Made by a program: the position numbers and the translations under genes. Shown here one piece after another: positions 1 to 7,497 of a stretch of 20,221 nucleotides of DNA. Location of the stretch: NCBI GenBank assembly GCA_046047235.1, contig JBJOII010000084.1:1-20221 (forward strand). Direction: 5' to 3'. Numbering within the stretch: the first letter of the stretch is position 1; every line of letters starts with the position of its first letter. The notes under the pieces are model-generated. The model did no database searches, was not told the origin of the DNA, and worked only from the letters and a program-made list of their open reading frames with translations. This DNA is from JBMTVN01 sp046047235. GTDB lineage: Bacteria > Verrucomicrobiota > Verrucomicrobiia > Limisphaerales > JAHDYP01.

Positions 1-375
1 GACGATGGAAACGGAAGCGGCGCCACCAACCCCCTCGACCGCATCGAAACCCTCGTCAACTCCACCCAGGACAAACGCCTCGTCCAGTGGATCTGCGAAC
101 GCGCCGGCGGATTCTTTATCAAGAATCCATCCACCCAATGGCCCCACCCCCATTTTCTCATCCCAGCCACGAACCAGGTCGTCCAGGAATTCGCCGACCT
201 CCTCGCCGTCGTCGCCGCCGCCGCCGCCGACAACCGCATCTCCCCCGAAGAATCCAAAAAAATCCGCGCCCGCTGGGAAGAACTCAAGTGCGCCACCGAA
301 GGCTTCGTCCGCTGCTGCGAAGAAGGCAACTTCTCCAAACTCCGCGAAATACCACCTCCCCCACCCACCCCGTAG
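1..375 (+). CDS. C-terminal part of an unrecognised protein
   Basis: The frame is open from base 1 and ends with TAG at 373-375, giving 124 residues; the true start lies before the window. The visible part begins DDGNGSGATNPLDRIETLV, continues with a hydrophobic/aromatic stretch containing WICERAGGFFIKNP, then an alanine-rich helix (LLAVVAAAAADNRISPEE) and a charged helix with EELKCATEGFVRCCEEG, and closes with PPPPPTP. There is no transmembrane segment. The pattern 'helix, AGGFF, second long helix with DNRISPEE' loosely recalls CP76/CII-type phage regulatory proteins, but this is a weak memory-based resemblance and no function is claimed. The codons mostly end in C and the protein-like composition (W, F, E/K pairs) supports real coding over the overlapping frames. 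It converges on the aldolase gene, whose terminator lies between them. Confidence 0.7.
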   Translation, partial: DDGNGSGATNPLDRIETLVNSTQDKRLVQWICERAGGFFIKNPSTQWPHPHFLIPATNQVVQEFADLLAVVAAAAADNRISPEESKKIRARWEELKCATEGFVRCCEEGNFSKLREIPPPPPTP

Positions 376-560
376 TGTGTTAGCCCACACAACACCGAAC
401 CTGGTTCCGTCTGTCTTTGCGCATTCTTGACCGGTTAAGCAATGAAGCGACCTTCCGCTTGAAGTGACGCGTTATCCTGTCGCACCCACCCGTCTGCGGC
501 AATCCCACCCGCGATATCCCTTGCGCCTCTCCTCTCGCGGCGCATCGCCAACCGCCAGCC
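376..560. other. Intergenic region between convergent genes
   Basis: About 185 bp between the stop of the partial gene and the aldolase terminator. It contains only short imperfect inverted repeats (for example GAACC-T-GGTTC near 398-408) and no run of T that would make a clear terminator for the plus-strand gene. I see no credible coding frame. Confidence 0.5.
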
Positions 561-598
561 AAAAAAAGGCCGGCCCCGCCATCAGGCAGGACCGGCCC
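561..598 (-). terminator. Rho-independent terminator of the aldolase gene
   Basis: Read on the minus strand, a 13-bp stem (585-597 pairing with 568-580, including two G-U pairs) closes a four-base TGAT loop and is followed directly by seven T (561-567). It begins 22 bases after the aldolase stop codon. There is no T run on the plus-strand side, so it works mainly for the minus-strand transcript. Confidence 0.9.
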
Positions 599-619
599 AT
601 CTAAGAAACGCGCTCGACC

Positions 620-1651
620 TTACTTCACCAGGGTCTTGCCGCTAGACTCCAAGTCGTCGCAAGCCTCACCCACGCGAGCCGCCATGGCCTCCTCAGCCTT
701 CTTCAAATACGCACGCGGATCGTAGGCCTTCTTGTTGCCCACTTCCCCGTCCACCTTCAACACGCCGGCGTAGTTCGACAGCATGTGGTCAGCAACCGAC
801 CGCGTGAACGCATACTGGCAGTCGGTGTCCACATTCATCTTCACCACGCCGTAACCCAAAGTCTCCTTGATCTCGCTCTTCGCCGAGCCAGACCCACCGT
901 GGAACACTAAATAGAACTTCGCCTCAGGACCAAACTCAGCACGAATCGCATCCTGACCCTCCTTCAAAATCGAAGGACGCAGCTTCACCACACCCGGCTT
1001 GTAAGCCCCGTGCACGTTGCCAAAGGTTGCAGCAAACATGTAGGTCCCCTGCACCGGACTCATCCGACGATACACCTCCAACATGTCCTCCGTCGTCGTG
1101 TAGAGCTTCGCAGCTGGAGTGTCATGACTCCCAGCCGCACCATCCTCTTCCCCTCCCACAACACCCGCCTCCAACTCCAGCATCATCCCCATCTTCGCCA
1201 AACGCTCGTAAATCGGAACGCACAGGTCCAGATTCTCCTTCAACGGCAAATTCGAGGCGTCCACCATATGGCTGTTGTACAACGTCGGCTTGCCCTCCCC
1301 AACCAAACGCTCGGACTCTTCCACCAAAGGATTCAAAAAGTCACCCACCGACTTCGGAGGACAATGATCAGTATGCACCGCAATCAGCACGTCATACTTG
1401 TCGGCAACCCGACGAATGTGCTCCGCCAATGAAATCGCCCCCAACGCCTGATCCTTCACATTCAAACCAGAAACGAAGGCTCCCGCTCCCGTCGATACCT
1501 GCAGGATACCGTCCGATTTCTTGTCCGCGAAACCCTTCAGGGCCGCATTCGCGGTCACCATGCTAGACACGTTAATAGCCGGATAGGCGTAGTGGCCCTG
1601 ATAGGCCGTTTCAAGCATCTGACGATACTGCTCGGGTGTTGCAATAGGCAT
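620..1651 (-). CDS. fbaA: Class II fructose-bisphosphate aldolase
   Basis: Cytosolic zinc enzyme of glycolysis and gluconeogenesis that reversibly splits fructose 1,6-bisphosphate into dihydroxyacetone phosphate and glyceraldehyde 3-phosphate. The 343-residue length fits the FbaA (class IIA) type. Family landmarks are visible in order: AVHTDHC at 91-97 (catalytic Asp95 and zinc ligand His96), ELEAGVVGGEEDG at 159-171, the His-containing GNVHG at 211-215 (His214), FHGGSGS at 250-256 (His251) and KMNVDTD at 271-277, which binds substrate phosphate. The ATG at 1651 gives the expected N terminus; only a weak GGAA Shine-Dalgarno-like element lies 7 bases upstream. The gene appears monocistronic, with its own promoter at 1685-1713 and terminator at 561-598. 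Codon choice is more even than in the exported enzymes, as expected for a highly expressed gene. All key residues are present; identification is very secure. Confidence 0.97.
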   Translation of the reverse strand: MPIATPEQYRQMLETAYQGHYAYPAINVSSMVTANAALKGFADKKSDGILQVSTGAGAFVSGLNVKDQALGAISLAEHIRRVADKYDVLIAVHTDHCPPKSVGDFLNPLVEESERLVGEGKPTLYNSHMVDASNLPLKENLDLCVPIYERLAKMGMMLELEAGVVGGEEDGAAGSHDTPAAKLYTTTEDMLEVYRRMSPVQGTYMFAATFGNVHGAYKPGVVKLRPSILKEGQDAIRAEFGPEAKFYLVFHGGSGSAKSEIKETLGYGVVKMNVDTDCQYAFTRSVADHMLSNYAGVLKVDGEVGNKKAYDPRAYLKKAEEAMAARVGEACDDLESSGKTLVK

Positions 1652-1684
1652 ATTCTTATTCCAGTTTCAGTTGACCAAAGACCC

Positions 1685-1713
1685 ACTAAAACCAGACTTC
1701 CTACTGGCGTCAA
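1685..1713 (-). promoter_or_regulatory. Probable sigma-70-type promoter of the aldolase gene
   Basis: On the minus strand a -35-like TTGACG (1713-1708) is followed, after exactly 17 bases, by a -10-like TTTAGT (1690-1685). This would place the transcription start near 1678 and give a leader of roughly 27 bases. Position and spacing are good; the -10 box matches the consensus at four of six bases. Confidence 0.6.
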
Positions 1714-1849
1714 TCTTTAGCCAATCGCATTTCCTTCCACCTTCCCTAATACCCCCCGCAAGCCCAACTTAACCCCACCCCCCAACACCTCCACAGCCAC
1801 CCGCCATCTCCCTTCCCCCATCTCCAATATCCCGCGCGCACAATCACGC

Positions 1850-1912
1850 CAGCCCTCAGCCCTCAGCCCTCAGCCCTCAGCCCTCAGCGCTCAGCGCTTC
1901 CCGCTTCCCGCT
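1850..1912 (+). repeat. Heptamer tandem repeat array A
   Basis: Nine uninterrupted 7-bp units: CAGCCCT five times, CAGCGCT twice, TCCCGCT twice. The array runs through the stop codon (1884-1886) of the neighbouring minus-strand gene, so its last units are translated. The same units recur near 6654-6764, 15007-15041 and 16824-16893. Confidence 0.95.
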
Positions 1913-2606
1913 CCGCACCACCCCCCGCAGCACTCACCCGCAAAACCCCCTGCTCCACCGCCACAGACCGAATCTTCGCCAATACTTCCGCTGACTTCGG
2001 ATCCTTATACGCCTCCTCCAGCCAGTTCACATTCGCTAACGCCCGCAGCACCTCCGCCGGTAACTGCTGCCCGTTCACCTCCATCCCCAATAACCGAACC
2101 ACAATCCGCCCCTCCTGCATCTCCACCCCCAACCGAGCATTCCCGTTCAAATACCGCCCCTTCAAACGCTTGAACCCCGGCACATCCGCCAATCCATCCA
2201 ACGGAACACTCACCTGACCCGATACTTCACTCTCCTTCATCACCACATTCATCCGCATGCTCCCCAATTGCATCGAGGAATTCCTGTTCAATAACGCGTT
2301 CAACTCCTCAGACGTCAGCTCCAAATCCCCCGCCGGCTTCCCCTCCTTCAATGCCCGACCAAACCCGTCCACCCGCTCAGCCAACGCCTGATACACCCCC
2401 TCCTCCATCTGAACAACCGGCATCTCCATCGGCTCAGCCCCCGTATACTGCTCCATCATCTGCCCCGCCTTCTTCACCAACAAATACCCGCCCACCCCAA
2501 CCATCACCGCAGCCAAAAGCCCCACAATCACTACGGTCAAACAACCGTAAAACAAACATCCCTTGCCCTTCTTCGGCGCCACTTGAACGTAAACAGGTGC
2601 ATTCAT
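1884..2606 (-). CDS. Single-pass membrane protein of unknown function
   Basis: A 240-residue protein I do not recognise. The N terminus is short and basic (MNAPVYVQVAPKKGKG), followed by one hydrophobic segment at about 18-44 (FYGCLTVVIVGLLAAVMVGV). The rest, predicted outside the cytoplasm, has a SEELNALLNR motif at 99-108 and alternating beta-like stretches (VSGQVSVPL, GRIVVRLLGMEVNGQQLP). The ATG at 2606 is chosen because AGGAG lies 8 bases upstream; the much longer open frame reaching 3425 only crosses antisense to der. The gene diverges from der with 124 bp between the starts. The last residues (AEREAGSAER) and the stop codon come from heptamer array A, so the ancestral protein probably ended near VLRVSAAGGG. 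SEELNALL-type motifs occur in other small anchored proteins of unknown role; no function is assigned. Confidence 0.85.
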   Translation of the reverse strand: MNAPVYVQVAPKKGKGCLFYGCLTVVIVGLLAAVMVGVGGYLLVKKAGQMMEQYTGAEPMEMPVVQMEEGVYQALAERVDGFGRALKEGKPAGDLELTSEELNALLNRNSSMQLGSMRMNVVMKESEVSGQVSVPLDGLADVPGFKRLKGRYLNGNARLGVEMQEGRIVVRLLGMEVNGQQLPAEVLRALANVNWLEEAYKDPKSAEVLAKIRSVAVEQGVLRVSAAGGGAEREAGSAER

Positions 2607-2614
2607 CGTCTCGT

Positions 2615-2619
2615 CTCCT
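2615..2619 (-). promoter_or_regulatory. Ribosome binding site deciding the start at 2606
   Basis: AGGAG on the minus strand, 8 bases before the ATG at 2606. It settles the start of the membrane protein against the far longer open frame that continues upstream. Confidence 0.75.
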
Positions 2620-2730
2620 ATACCGCCACAGACTATGCCCCCCACCACCACACAACAACACCGAAACATCCCACCAAAACCCTCGCTTTCCAATTTACCC
2701 CAACACCCCTCCTCAGCCATGCTCTCGCCC

Positions 2731-4227
2731 ATGCCAGGCCTTATCGCCATCGTCGGTCGCCCAAACGTCGGTAAATCCGCCCTCTTTAACCGGATCGTCG
2801 GACGCCGTATCGCCATCGTCCACGACCGCCCCGGCGTCACCCGTGACCGCGTAGCCGCCGAAGCCGAATGGCGCGGACAACGCTTCACTCTCGTCGATAC
2901 CGGCGGAATCGGCCTCGTCAAAGGCGAACAAACCGAGGATGTCATCACCCGAGCCGCCATCGACCAAGTCAACATCGCCATCGAATCCGCCTGCGCCCTC
3001 CTCTTCGTCGTCGATGCCAAGGAAGGCCTCGTCCCCCTCGACCTCGAAGTCGCCTCACGCCTCCGCGCCTGCGGCAAACCCGTCCTCCTCGTCGCCAATA
3101 AAATCGATGAATCAGGCCGCGACCCCCACGCCGGCGAATTCCACCAACTCGGCTTCGGAGATGTCCACCCCGTCAGCGCACTCCATAACCGCGGCATCAG
3201 CCCCCTCATGCAGCTGGCAATAAAACACCTCCCCACCCCCTCCCCCTCAGACCCCCATACCCCAAACGAACCCCAACTCAAACTCGCCATCGTCGGCCGA
3301 CCCAACGTCGGCAAATCCTCCATCGTCAACGCCCTCACTAAATCCGAACGCGTCGTCGTCTCCCCCATCCCTGGAACCACCCGCGACTCAGTCGATATCC
3401 CCTTCGAAGTCGAAACCGACGGCACCCGCCAACGCTACCTCCTCATCGATACCGCCGGCATGCGGAAACGACGCCGCATCGATGACTCCGTCGAGTTCTT
3501 CAGCGTCAAACGTTCCGAGGAATCCATCCGCCGCAGCGACCTCGTCGTGTTCGTGCTCGATGCCGAAACCGGCATCCTCGAACAGGACAAGAAAATTGCC
3601 GACATCATCATGGACGCCGAAAAAGCCTGCGTCGTCGTCGTCAATAAATGGGACCTCTTCGAGTCCGCCGTCCAGGAAGCCCAAACGGAAGCCCGGCGAA
3701 AAGCCAAGGTCGATAAACAACAGAAGTTCGGTAACCGCCCGCGCGTGACCCTCTCCGACTTCGCCGACTGGGTGCAGGAAATCCTCTTCTTCCTCGACTA
3801 CGCCCCAGTCATCTTCACCTCCGCACAGTCCGGCTTCCACCTCGACCGTATGCTCGAATCCGTCCGCTACGTCGCCGGCCAACTCCAACTCCAAATCCCC
3901 ACCGCCATCGTCAACCGGTCCCTCCAGGAAGCCATCTCCCGTAAACCTCCCGCAAGCCAGCGCGGACTCCACCTCAAACTCTTCTACGCCACCCAAACCG
4001 ATAAAGCCCCACCCACGTTCCGCCTCTTCGTCAACCACCCCCAACTCATCACCGACCAGTATAAAAAATACCTCGCCGGCCAACTCCGCAAAGCCTTCGG
4101 CTACGAGGGCTGCCCCATCCGGCTCGAACCCAAAGGCCGCCCACGAAAAGTCGAACCCATCCGCGGCGGCCGCAAACCCCAACCCACCAAACCCAAACGA
4201 CGCCCCATCCGCCGCGACAAACGCTAA
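2731..4227 (+). CDS. der: Ribosome assembly GTPase Der (EngA)
   Basis: Essential cytosolic GTPase with two tandem G domains that binds the 50S subunit during its maturation. With the start at 2731 the protein has 498 residues. G domain 1: GRPNVGKS (9-16), DRPGVTRD (32-39), DTGG (56-59), NKID (123-126). G domain 2: GRPNVGKS (189-196), PGTTRD (214-219), DTAG (240-243), NKWD (305-308). A C-terminal KH-like domain runs from about 385, ending in a basic tail rich in K, R and P. Between NKWD and the FTSA motif there is a charged insertion of about 20 residues (roughly 315-345) relative to E. coli Der. Family members begin one or two residues before the first beta strand, so ATG 2731 is preferred; ATG 2719 is also possible and 2635 is too far upstream. 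No Shine-Dalgarno sequence is seen. A hydrolase gene follows 13 bp downstream. Confidence 0.96.
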   Translation: MPGLIAIVGRPNVGKSALFNRIVGRRIAIVHDRPGVTRDRVAAEAEWRGQRFTLVDTGGIGLVKGEQTEDVITRAAIDQVNIAIESACALLFVVDAKEGLVPLDLEVASRLRACGKPVLLVANKIDESGRDPHAGEFHQLGFGDVHPVSALHNRGISPLMQLAIKHLPTPSPSDPHTPNEPQLKLAIVGRPNVGKSSIVNALTKSERVVVSPIPGTTRDSVDIPFEVETDGTRQRYLLIDTAGMRKRRRIDDSVEFFSVKRSEESIRRSDLVVFVLDAETGILEQDKKIADIIMDAEKACVVVVNKWDLFESAVQEAQTEARRKAKVDKQQKFGNRPRVTLSDFADWVQEILFFLDYAPVIFTSAQSGFHLDRMLESVRYVAGQLQLQIPTAIVNRSLQEAISRKPPASQRGLHLKLFYATQTDKAPPTFRLFVNHPQLITDQYKKYLAGQLRKAFGYEGCPIRLEPKGRPRKVEPIRGGRKPQPTKPKRRPIRRDKR

Positions 4228-4240
4228 CCCTCCCGTAACC

Positions 4241-6511
4241 ATGAACCGCATACCCAGGCTGCTCGCATCGCTCGCCACCAGCCTGCTCCTCGCCATCCCC
4301 ACCCTCGGCGCCACTACGCCATCCCTCACCAACGCCTTCCTCAAGGTCACGGTCACGACCAACGGCATCGCGATCCAGCCTACCCGGCCAAACCTCAACT
4401 TCACCGCCCACGCCTCCCTCCCCATCCCCATCTCCTCCACAACCACCCCCTCCCCTGGCACCGCCCAAATCACCCTCGATAACGGCTGGTCCTACTCCCT
4501 CTCTCTCCCCGCAAATTCCCCCTTCCTCCACATACACCTCCAACTCTCCAATCAAACCCCGACACCACTCGAACTCGACCGACTCCAATTCCTCCAGCTC
4601 TCCATCCAATCCACCACCACCGCCGACCAACTCCACCTCATCGGCACCGGCGGCGTTACCCCCATCCACTCCGCCAAAGGCAGCTACACCTTTTCCGCCC
4701 TGGCCAACCCCAAGACCCGACACGGCCTCGTGGCCGCCTGGCTCACCCAACAGCAGGGCGCCGGTATCTTCCTCCCCCAAAACACCACCAACCTCCCGGT
4801 CACCCTCGATGCCCGACTCGACTTCGGCCACCTCCAAGTCGACCCCAGCCAAACCCGCCCCACCGAAACCCTGCTCATCGGCATCTTCCCCGACACCCGA
4901 CTCGGACTCGAATCCTACGCGGATACCGTCGCCTCCCATCACAACATCCACCTCCAACCCACCCCGGAAGTCTATTGCACCTGGTACCACGCCGGCGCCT
5001 CCGATGAAAACCAGCTCGCCGCCAATGCCGCCTACGCCGCCAGACAACTCCAGCCGTTCGGACTATCCGTGATGCAAATCGATGACCTCTGGCAGCGTAA
5101 AACCCCACGCAGCTTCCAGGGCGACTCCTCCTTCCCCACCACCGGCCCCATCAAGCTCTTCACGGAATCCCGCGAGGAAAACTACCCGCACGGCATGGCC
5201 TTCTCCGCCTCCAACATCACCTCCCATGGCATGACCGCAGGCATCTGGTTCATGCCCTTCGCCGGCAACCTCGCCAGCCCCCTCTTCCCCCACTCGATCT
5301 ACGCCAAAAACGCCGACGGATCACCCTACCACGACGCCCGCTGGTCCGGCACCTGCCTCGACCTGAGCAACCCCGAGACCCAGGCATTCGTCCTGGAAAG
5401 AACCCAACGCATCTATAATTGGGGCTACCGCTACTTCAAAATCGATGGCATGCACACCGGCCTGGCCACCAAAAACATCTACATCAATACCCACTATCAG
5501 GACCAAACCCTCGGCGACGCCAAACTCCATGACCCCCGAATGACCCACGTCCAAGCCTACCGCAGAGGCCTCCAACTCCTCCGCCAAGCCGCCCCCAATA
5601 CTTTCATCCTCGGCTGTAACGTCTCCCAAAACATGCTCTCCATGGGCCCGGCCTTCGGCCTCATCGACGCCATGCGCATCGGCCCCGACAACGGCGGAGG
5701 CGCCCGCGGCGAGTGGAATGATGTCACCCTCGGCGCCTGGCACGGCAATAACCTCTACTTCCTCAATAAACGCATCTGGCATAACGACCCCGACCCCGTC
5801 TACGTCCGCCCCTCCATCCCACTGAACAAAGCCCGCTGGATGTGCTCCTGGCTCGCCGTCTCAGGCAGCATGCACACCTCCAGCGAACAATACGACGCCC
5901 TCCCCCCGGAGCGCCTCGACCTCCTCAAACGCTGCCTCCCCTCCCATACCGCCACCGCCCGCCCCGCCGATTACCTCGACTCCGACCACCCCCGTGTCTG
6001 GATCGCCAACAATCACCGCCTCACCGTCCTGGGCCTTTTTAACTGGAACGAAAACCAGCCCGACGAAATCCACGAACCCCTCCAGCGCCTCGACCTCAAT
6101 CCCGATACCCCTCACGTTGCTTTCGACTACTGGGACAACCAGTTCCTCCCCGCCTTCACCAACTCCCTCAGCCTCCAAATCCCCGCCGCCTCCTGCCGCG
6201 TGCTCGCCGTCCGCCCCGCCTCCCCACACCCCCAGCTGCTCAGCACATCACGCCACATCACCCAAGGGCTCATCGACGTCCAATCGGAATCCTGGAACCC
6301 AGCCACCAAAACACTCTCCGGCTCCAGCCTCGTCGTCGCTAACGATCCCTATGAACTCCGCATCGCCCTCCCCCACACCAACCTCTTGACCCTAAAGCAA
6401 GCCTCCGCTGAGAACACTCCCCTAACCCAACTGCCCGACCCCAACGGTCTCCGCCTCTCCTTCACCCCCACAACCACCGGCCTCACACACTGGTCCGTCC
6501 AGTTCCAATAA
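4241..6511 (+). CDS. Exported GH36-like alpha-galactosidase
   Basis: A 756-residue protein with a signal peptide (MNRIPRLLASLATSLLLAIPTLGA, probable cut after residue 24), so periplasmic or secreted. An N-terminal beta-sandwich of about 230 residues precedes a TIM barrel and a C-terminal beta domain, the layout of GH36/melibiase enzymes. In the barrel I see VMQIDDLWQ at 278-285, IWFMPFAG at 335-342, YFKIDG at 398-403 with Asp402 as likely nucleophile, and MRIGPDNGGG at 478-487 with Asp483 as likely acid/base. The likely reaction is retaining hydrolysis of alpha-galactosides, but related families also take N-acetylgalactosamine or other alpha-linked sugars, so substrate is open. It starts 13 bp after der and may be read from the same transcript, though the two functions are unrelated. 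It is followed by heptamer repeats. Composition is rich in T, P, H and N, matching the plus-strand C excess. Confidence 0.85.
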   Translation: MNRIPRLLASLATSLLLAIPTLGATTPSLTNAFLKVTVTTNGIAIQPTRPNLNFTAHASLPIPISSTTTPSPGTAQITLDNGWSYSLSLPANSPFLHIHLQLSNQTPTPLELDRLQFLQLSIQSTTTADQLHLIGTGGVTPIHSAKGSYTFSALANPKTRHGLVAAWLTQQQGAGIFLPQNTTNLPVTLDARLDFGHLQVDPSQTRPTETLLIGIFPDTRLGLESYADTVASHHNIHLQPTPEVYCTWYHAGASDENQLAANAAYAARQLQPFGLSVMQIDDLWQRKTPRSFQGDSSFPTTGPIKLFTESREENYPHGMAFSASNITSHGMTAGIWFMPFAGNLASPLFPHSIYAKNADGSPYHDARWSGTCLDLSNPETQAFVLERTQRIYNWGYRYFKIDGMHTGLATKNIYINTHYQDQTLGDAKLHDPRMTHVQAYRRGLQLLRQAAPNTFILGCNVSQNMLSMGPAFGLIDAMRIGPDNGGGARGEWNDVTLGAWHGNNLYFLNKRIWHNDPDPVYVRPSIPLNKARWMCSWLAVSGSMHTSSEQYDALPPERLDLLKRCLPSHTATARPADYLDSDHPRVWIANNHRLTVLGLFNWNENQPDEIHEPLQRLDLNPDTPHVAFDYWDNQFLPAFTNSLSLQIPAASCRVLAVRPASPHPQLLSTSRHITQGLIDVQSESWNPATKTLSGSSLVVANDPYELRIALPHTNLLTLKQASAENTPLTQLPDPNGLRLSFTPTTTGLTHWSVQFQ

Positions 6512-6518
6512 CCCTCAG

Positions 6519-6567
6519 GAAACCAGAAGCCAGAGGTCGGAAGTCAGGAATCAGTCCGTAGTCGGTC
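6519..6567 (+). repeat. Heptamer tandem repeat, block B1
   Basis: Seven consecutive 7-bp units in register: GAAACCA, GAAGCCA, GAGGTCG, GAAGTCA, GGAATCA, GTCCGTA, GTCGGTC. The array begins 8 bases after the hydrolase stop codon. The 10-mer GTCCGTAGTC (6554-6563) recurs at 16701-16710 in another intergenic region. Confidence 0.8.
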
Positions 6568-6653
6568 TCGCAACAAGCGAGCCCCATAGTCAGTCCTTCC
6601 CCCTCTCCTCTCTTCCCCCTACCCTCTCCCCGCGGCTCGGCCCCGGGCCGCAA

Positions 6654-6764
6654 GAGCCCTCAGCCCTTCCTCCTTCGCTCTTTGAGCTTCGAAGGACAAG
6701 CAGCACTTACCGCTCAGCACTTTACGCTCTGCGCTTGCCGCAAGAGCCCTCAGCGCTTCCCGCT
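6654..6764 (+). repeat. Heptamer tandem repeat, block B2
   Basis: A diverged run of 7-bp units beginning GAGCCCT, CAGCCCT, TCCTCCT, TCGCTCT and ending CAGCGCT, TCCCGCT. An 18-base direct repeat (GCCGCAAGAGCCCTCAGC) starts at 6648 and again at 6738, showing that a segment of the array was duplicated with loss of one base of phase. It shares units with arrays A, D and E. Confidence 0.8.
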
Positions 6765-6817
6765 TTGCGCCCCGCCCCCATCCATGCCATGCTCCCAACC
6801 CGTCACCCCAATCACCC

Positions 6818-7435
6818 ATGAATGCCATGCGTAAACTCCCCCTCACCCTCACACTCACACTCTGCCTCAACGCAACCATCCAAGCGGCCGCCCCCGCCCC
6901 AGTCAGCCTCTTCAACGGAAACTCACTCGACGGATGGGAAGTACGCCCCGCCAGCCTCACAGCACAATGCTGGAAGGTTCAGGACAACACCATCCTCATC
7001 GAAAATGATGGTGGCCCGGGATCCGACCTCTGGACCACCTCCTCCTACAAAGATTATGAACTGGAACTGGAATTCAAAACGCTCACAGAGGACTACGACA
7101 CCGGCGTCTTCCTCCGGGGCAACGGTCACCAAGTCCAAATCGGTATCTCCGGCAGCCTCAAGGTCGATATGACCGCCTGCATCTATGCCCCGGAAGATAA
7201 AAAGGGCAGCTACCCCGGCAAAACGGACAAGGTCCAGTCCGTCAATAAAGTCGGAGAATGGAACCACCTCCGCATCATCCTCACCGGCCAACGCATCCAA
7301 ACCTTCCTGAACCAACAACCCATGGTCGACTACACCAGCGTCGCCCTCCGCGACGAAGGCCCCATCGGACTCCAGCTCCACGGTAACCGCACCATGAAAG
7401 TCCTCTTCCGCAATATCCGCGTGAAACATCTCTGA
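6818..7435 (+). CDS. Exported DUF1080 protein (3-keto-disaccharide hydrolase domain)
   Basis: A 205-residue exported protein consisting of a signal peptide (about residues 1-24, ending IQAA) and a single concanavalin-like jelly-roll domain of the DUF1080 family. Landmarks are LFNGNSLDGWEV at 31-42, the metal/substrate-region stretch around DYDTGVFLRG at 92-101, GEWNHLRI at 146-153 and GPIGLQLHGN at 181-190, the usual end signature. Some members hydrolyse 3-keto-glycosides made by Gfo/Idh/MocA oxidoreductases; most are uncharacterised, so the activity is an inference. The start is ATG 6818, with ATG 6827 equally plausible since both leave a good signal peptide and neither has a Shine-Dalgarno site. 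It precedes the sulfatase on the same strand by 62 bp with no terminator between, so the two are probably co-transcribed. Confidence 0.9.
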   Translation: MNAMRKLPLTLTLTLCLNATIQAAAPAPVSLFNGNSLDGWEVRPASLTAQCWKVQDNTILIENDGGPGSDLWTTSSYKDYELELEFKTLTEDYDTGVFLRGNGHQVQIGISGSLKVDMTACIYAPEDKKGSYPGKTDKVQSVNKVGEWNHLRIILTGQRIQTFLNQQPMVDYTSVALRDEGPIGLQLHGNRTMKVLFRNIRVKHL

Positions 7436-7497
7436 CTGCTCCCCCAGCAAAACGCTACCCCCAAAACCCCACACCCGCTCTACCCTAACTTCAACCC

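Larger units (their letters stand above)
6512..6817. other. Repeat-filled intergenic region
   Basis: About 306 bp between the GH36-like gene and the DUF1080 gene, dominated by degenerate heptamers in two blocks (listed separately) separated by pyrimidine-rich sequence and a GGCCCCGGGCC palindrome near 6640-6650. I see no RNA gene or convincing coding frame, and no clear promoter for the following gene. Confidence 0.7.

Noticed and set aside
380..562. 60-codon open frame on the minus strand after the aldolase terminator
   Set aside because: No ribosome binding site and no recognisable composition; it begins just beyond a strong terminator and overlaps the end region of the convergent gene.
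1850..1912. CRISPR array or minisatellite with spacers
   Set aside because: The units are 7 bp and contiguous, with no spacers and no cas genes.
2635..2730. Upstream start for der
   Set aside because: It would add 32 residues rich in P, T and Q before the first G-domain strand, which Der proteins lack.
2607..3425. Upstream extension of the membrane protein gene to 3425
   Set aside because: The extension lies antisense to der and reads as low-quality sequence; AGGAG before ATG 2606 marks the true start.
4049..5047. Long open frame of 332 codons on the minus strand, opposite der and the GH36-like gene
   Set aside because: Its Gly/Val/Glu-heavy composition is the mirror of C-rich plus-strand codons; it has no domain signature and lies opposite clearly real genes.
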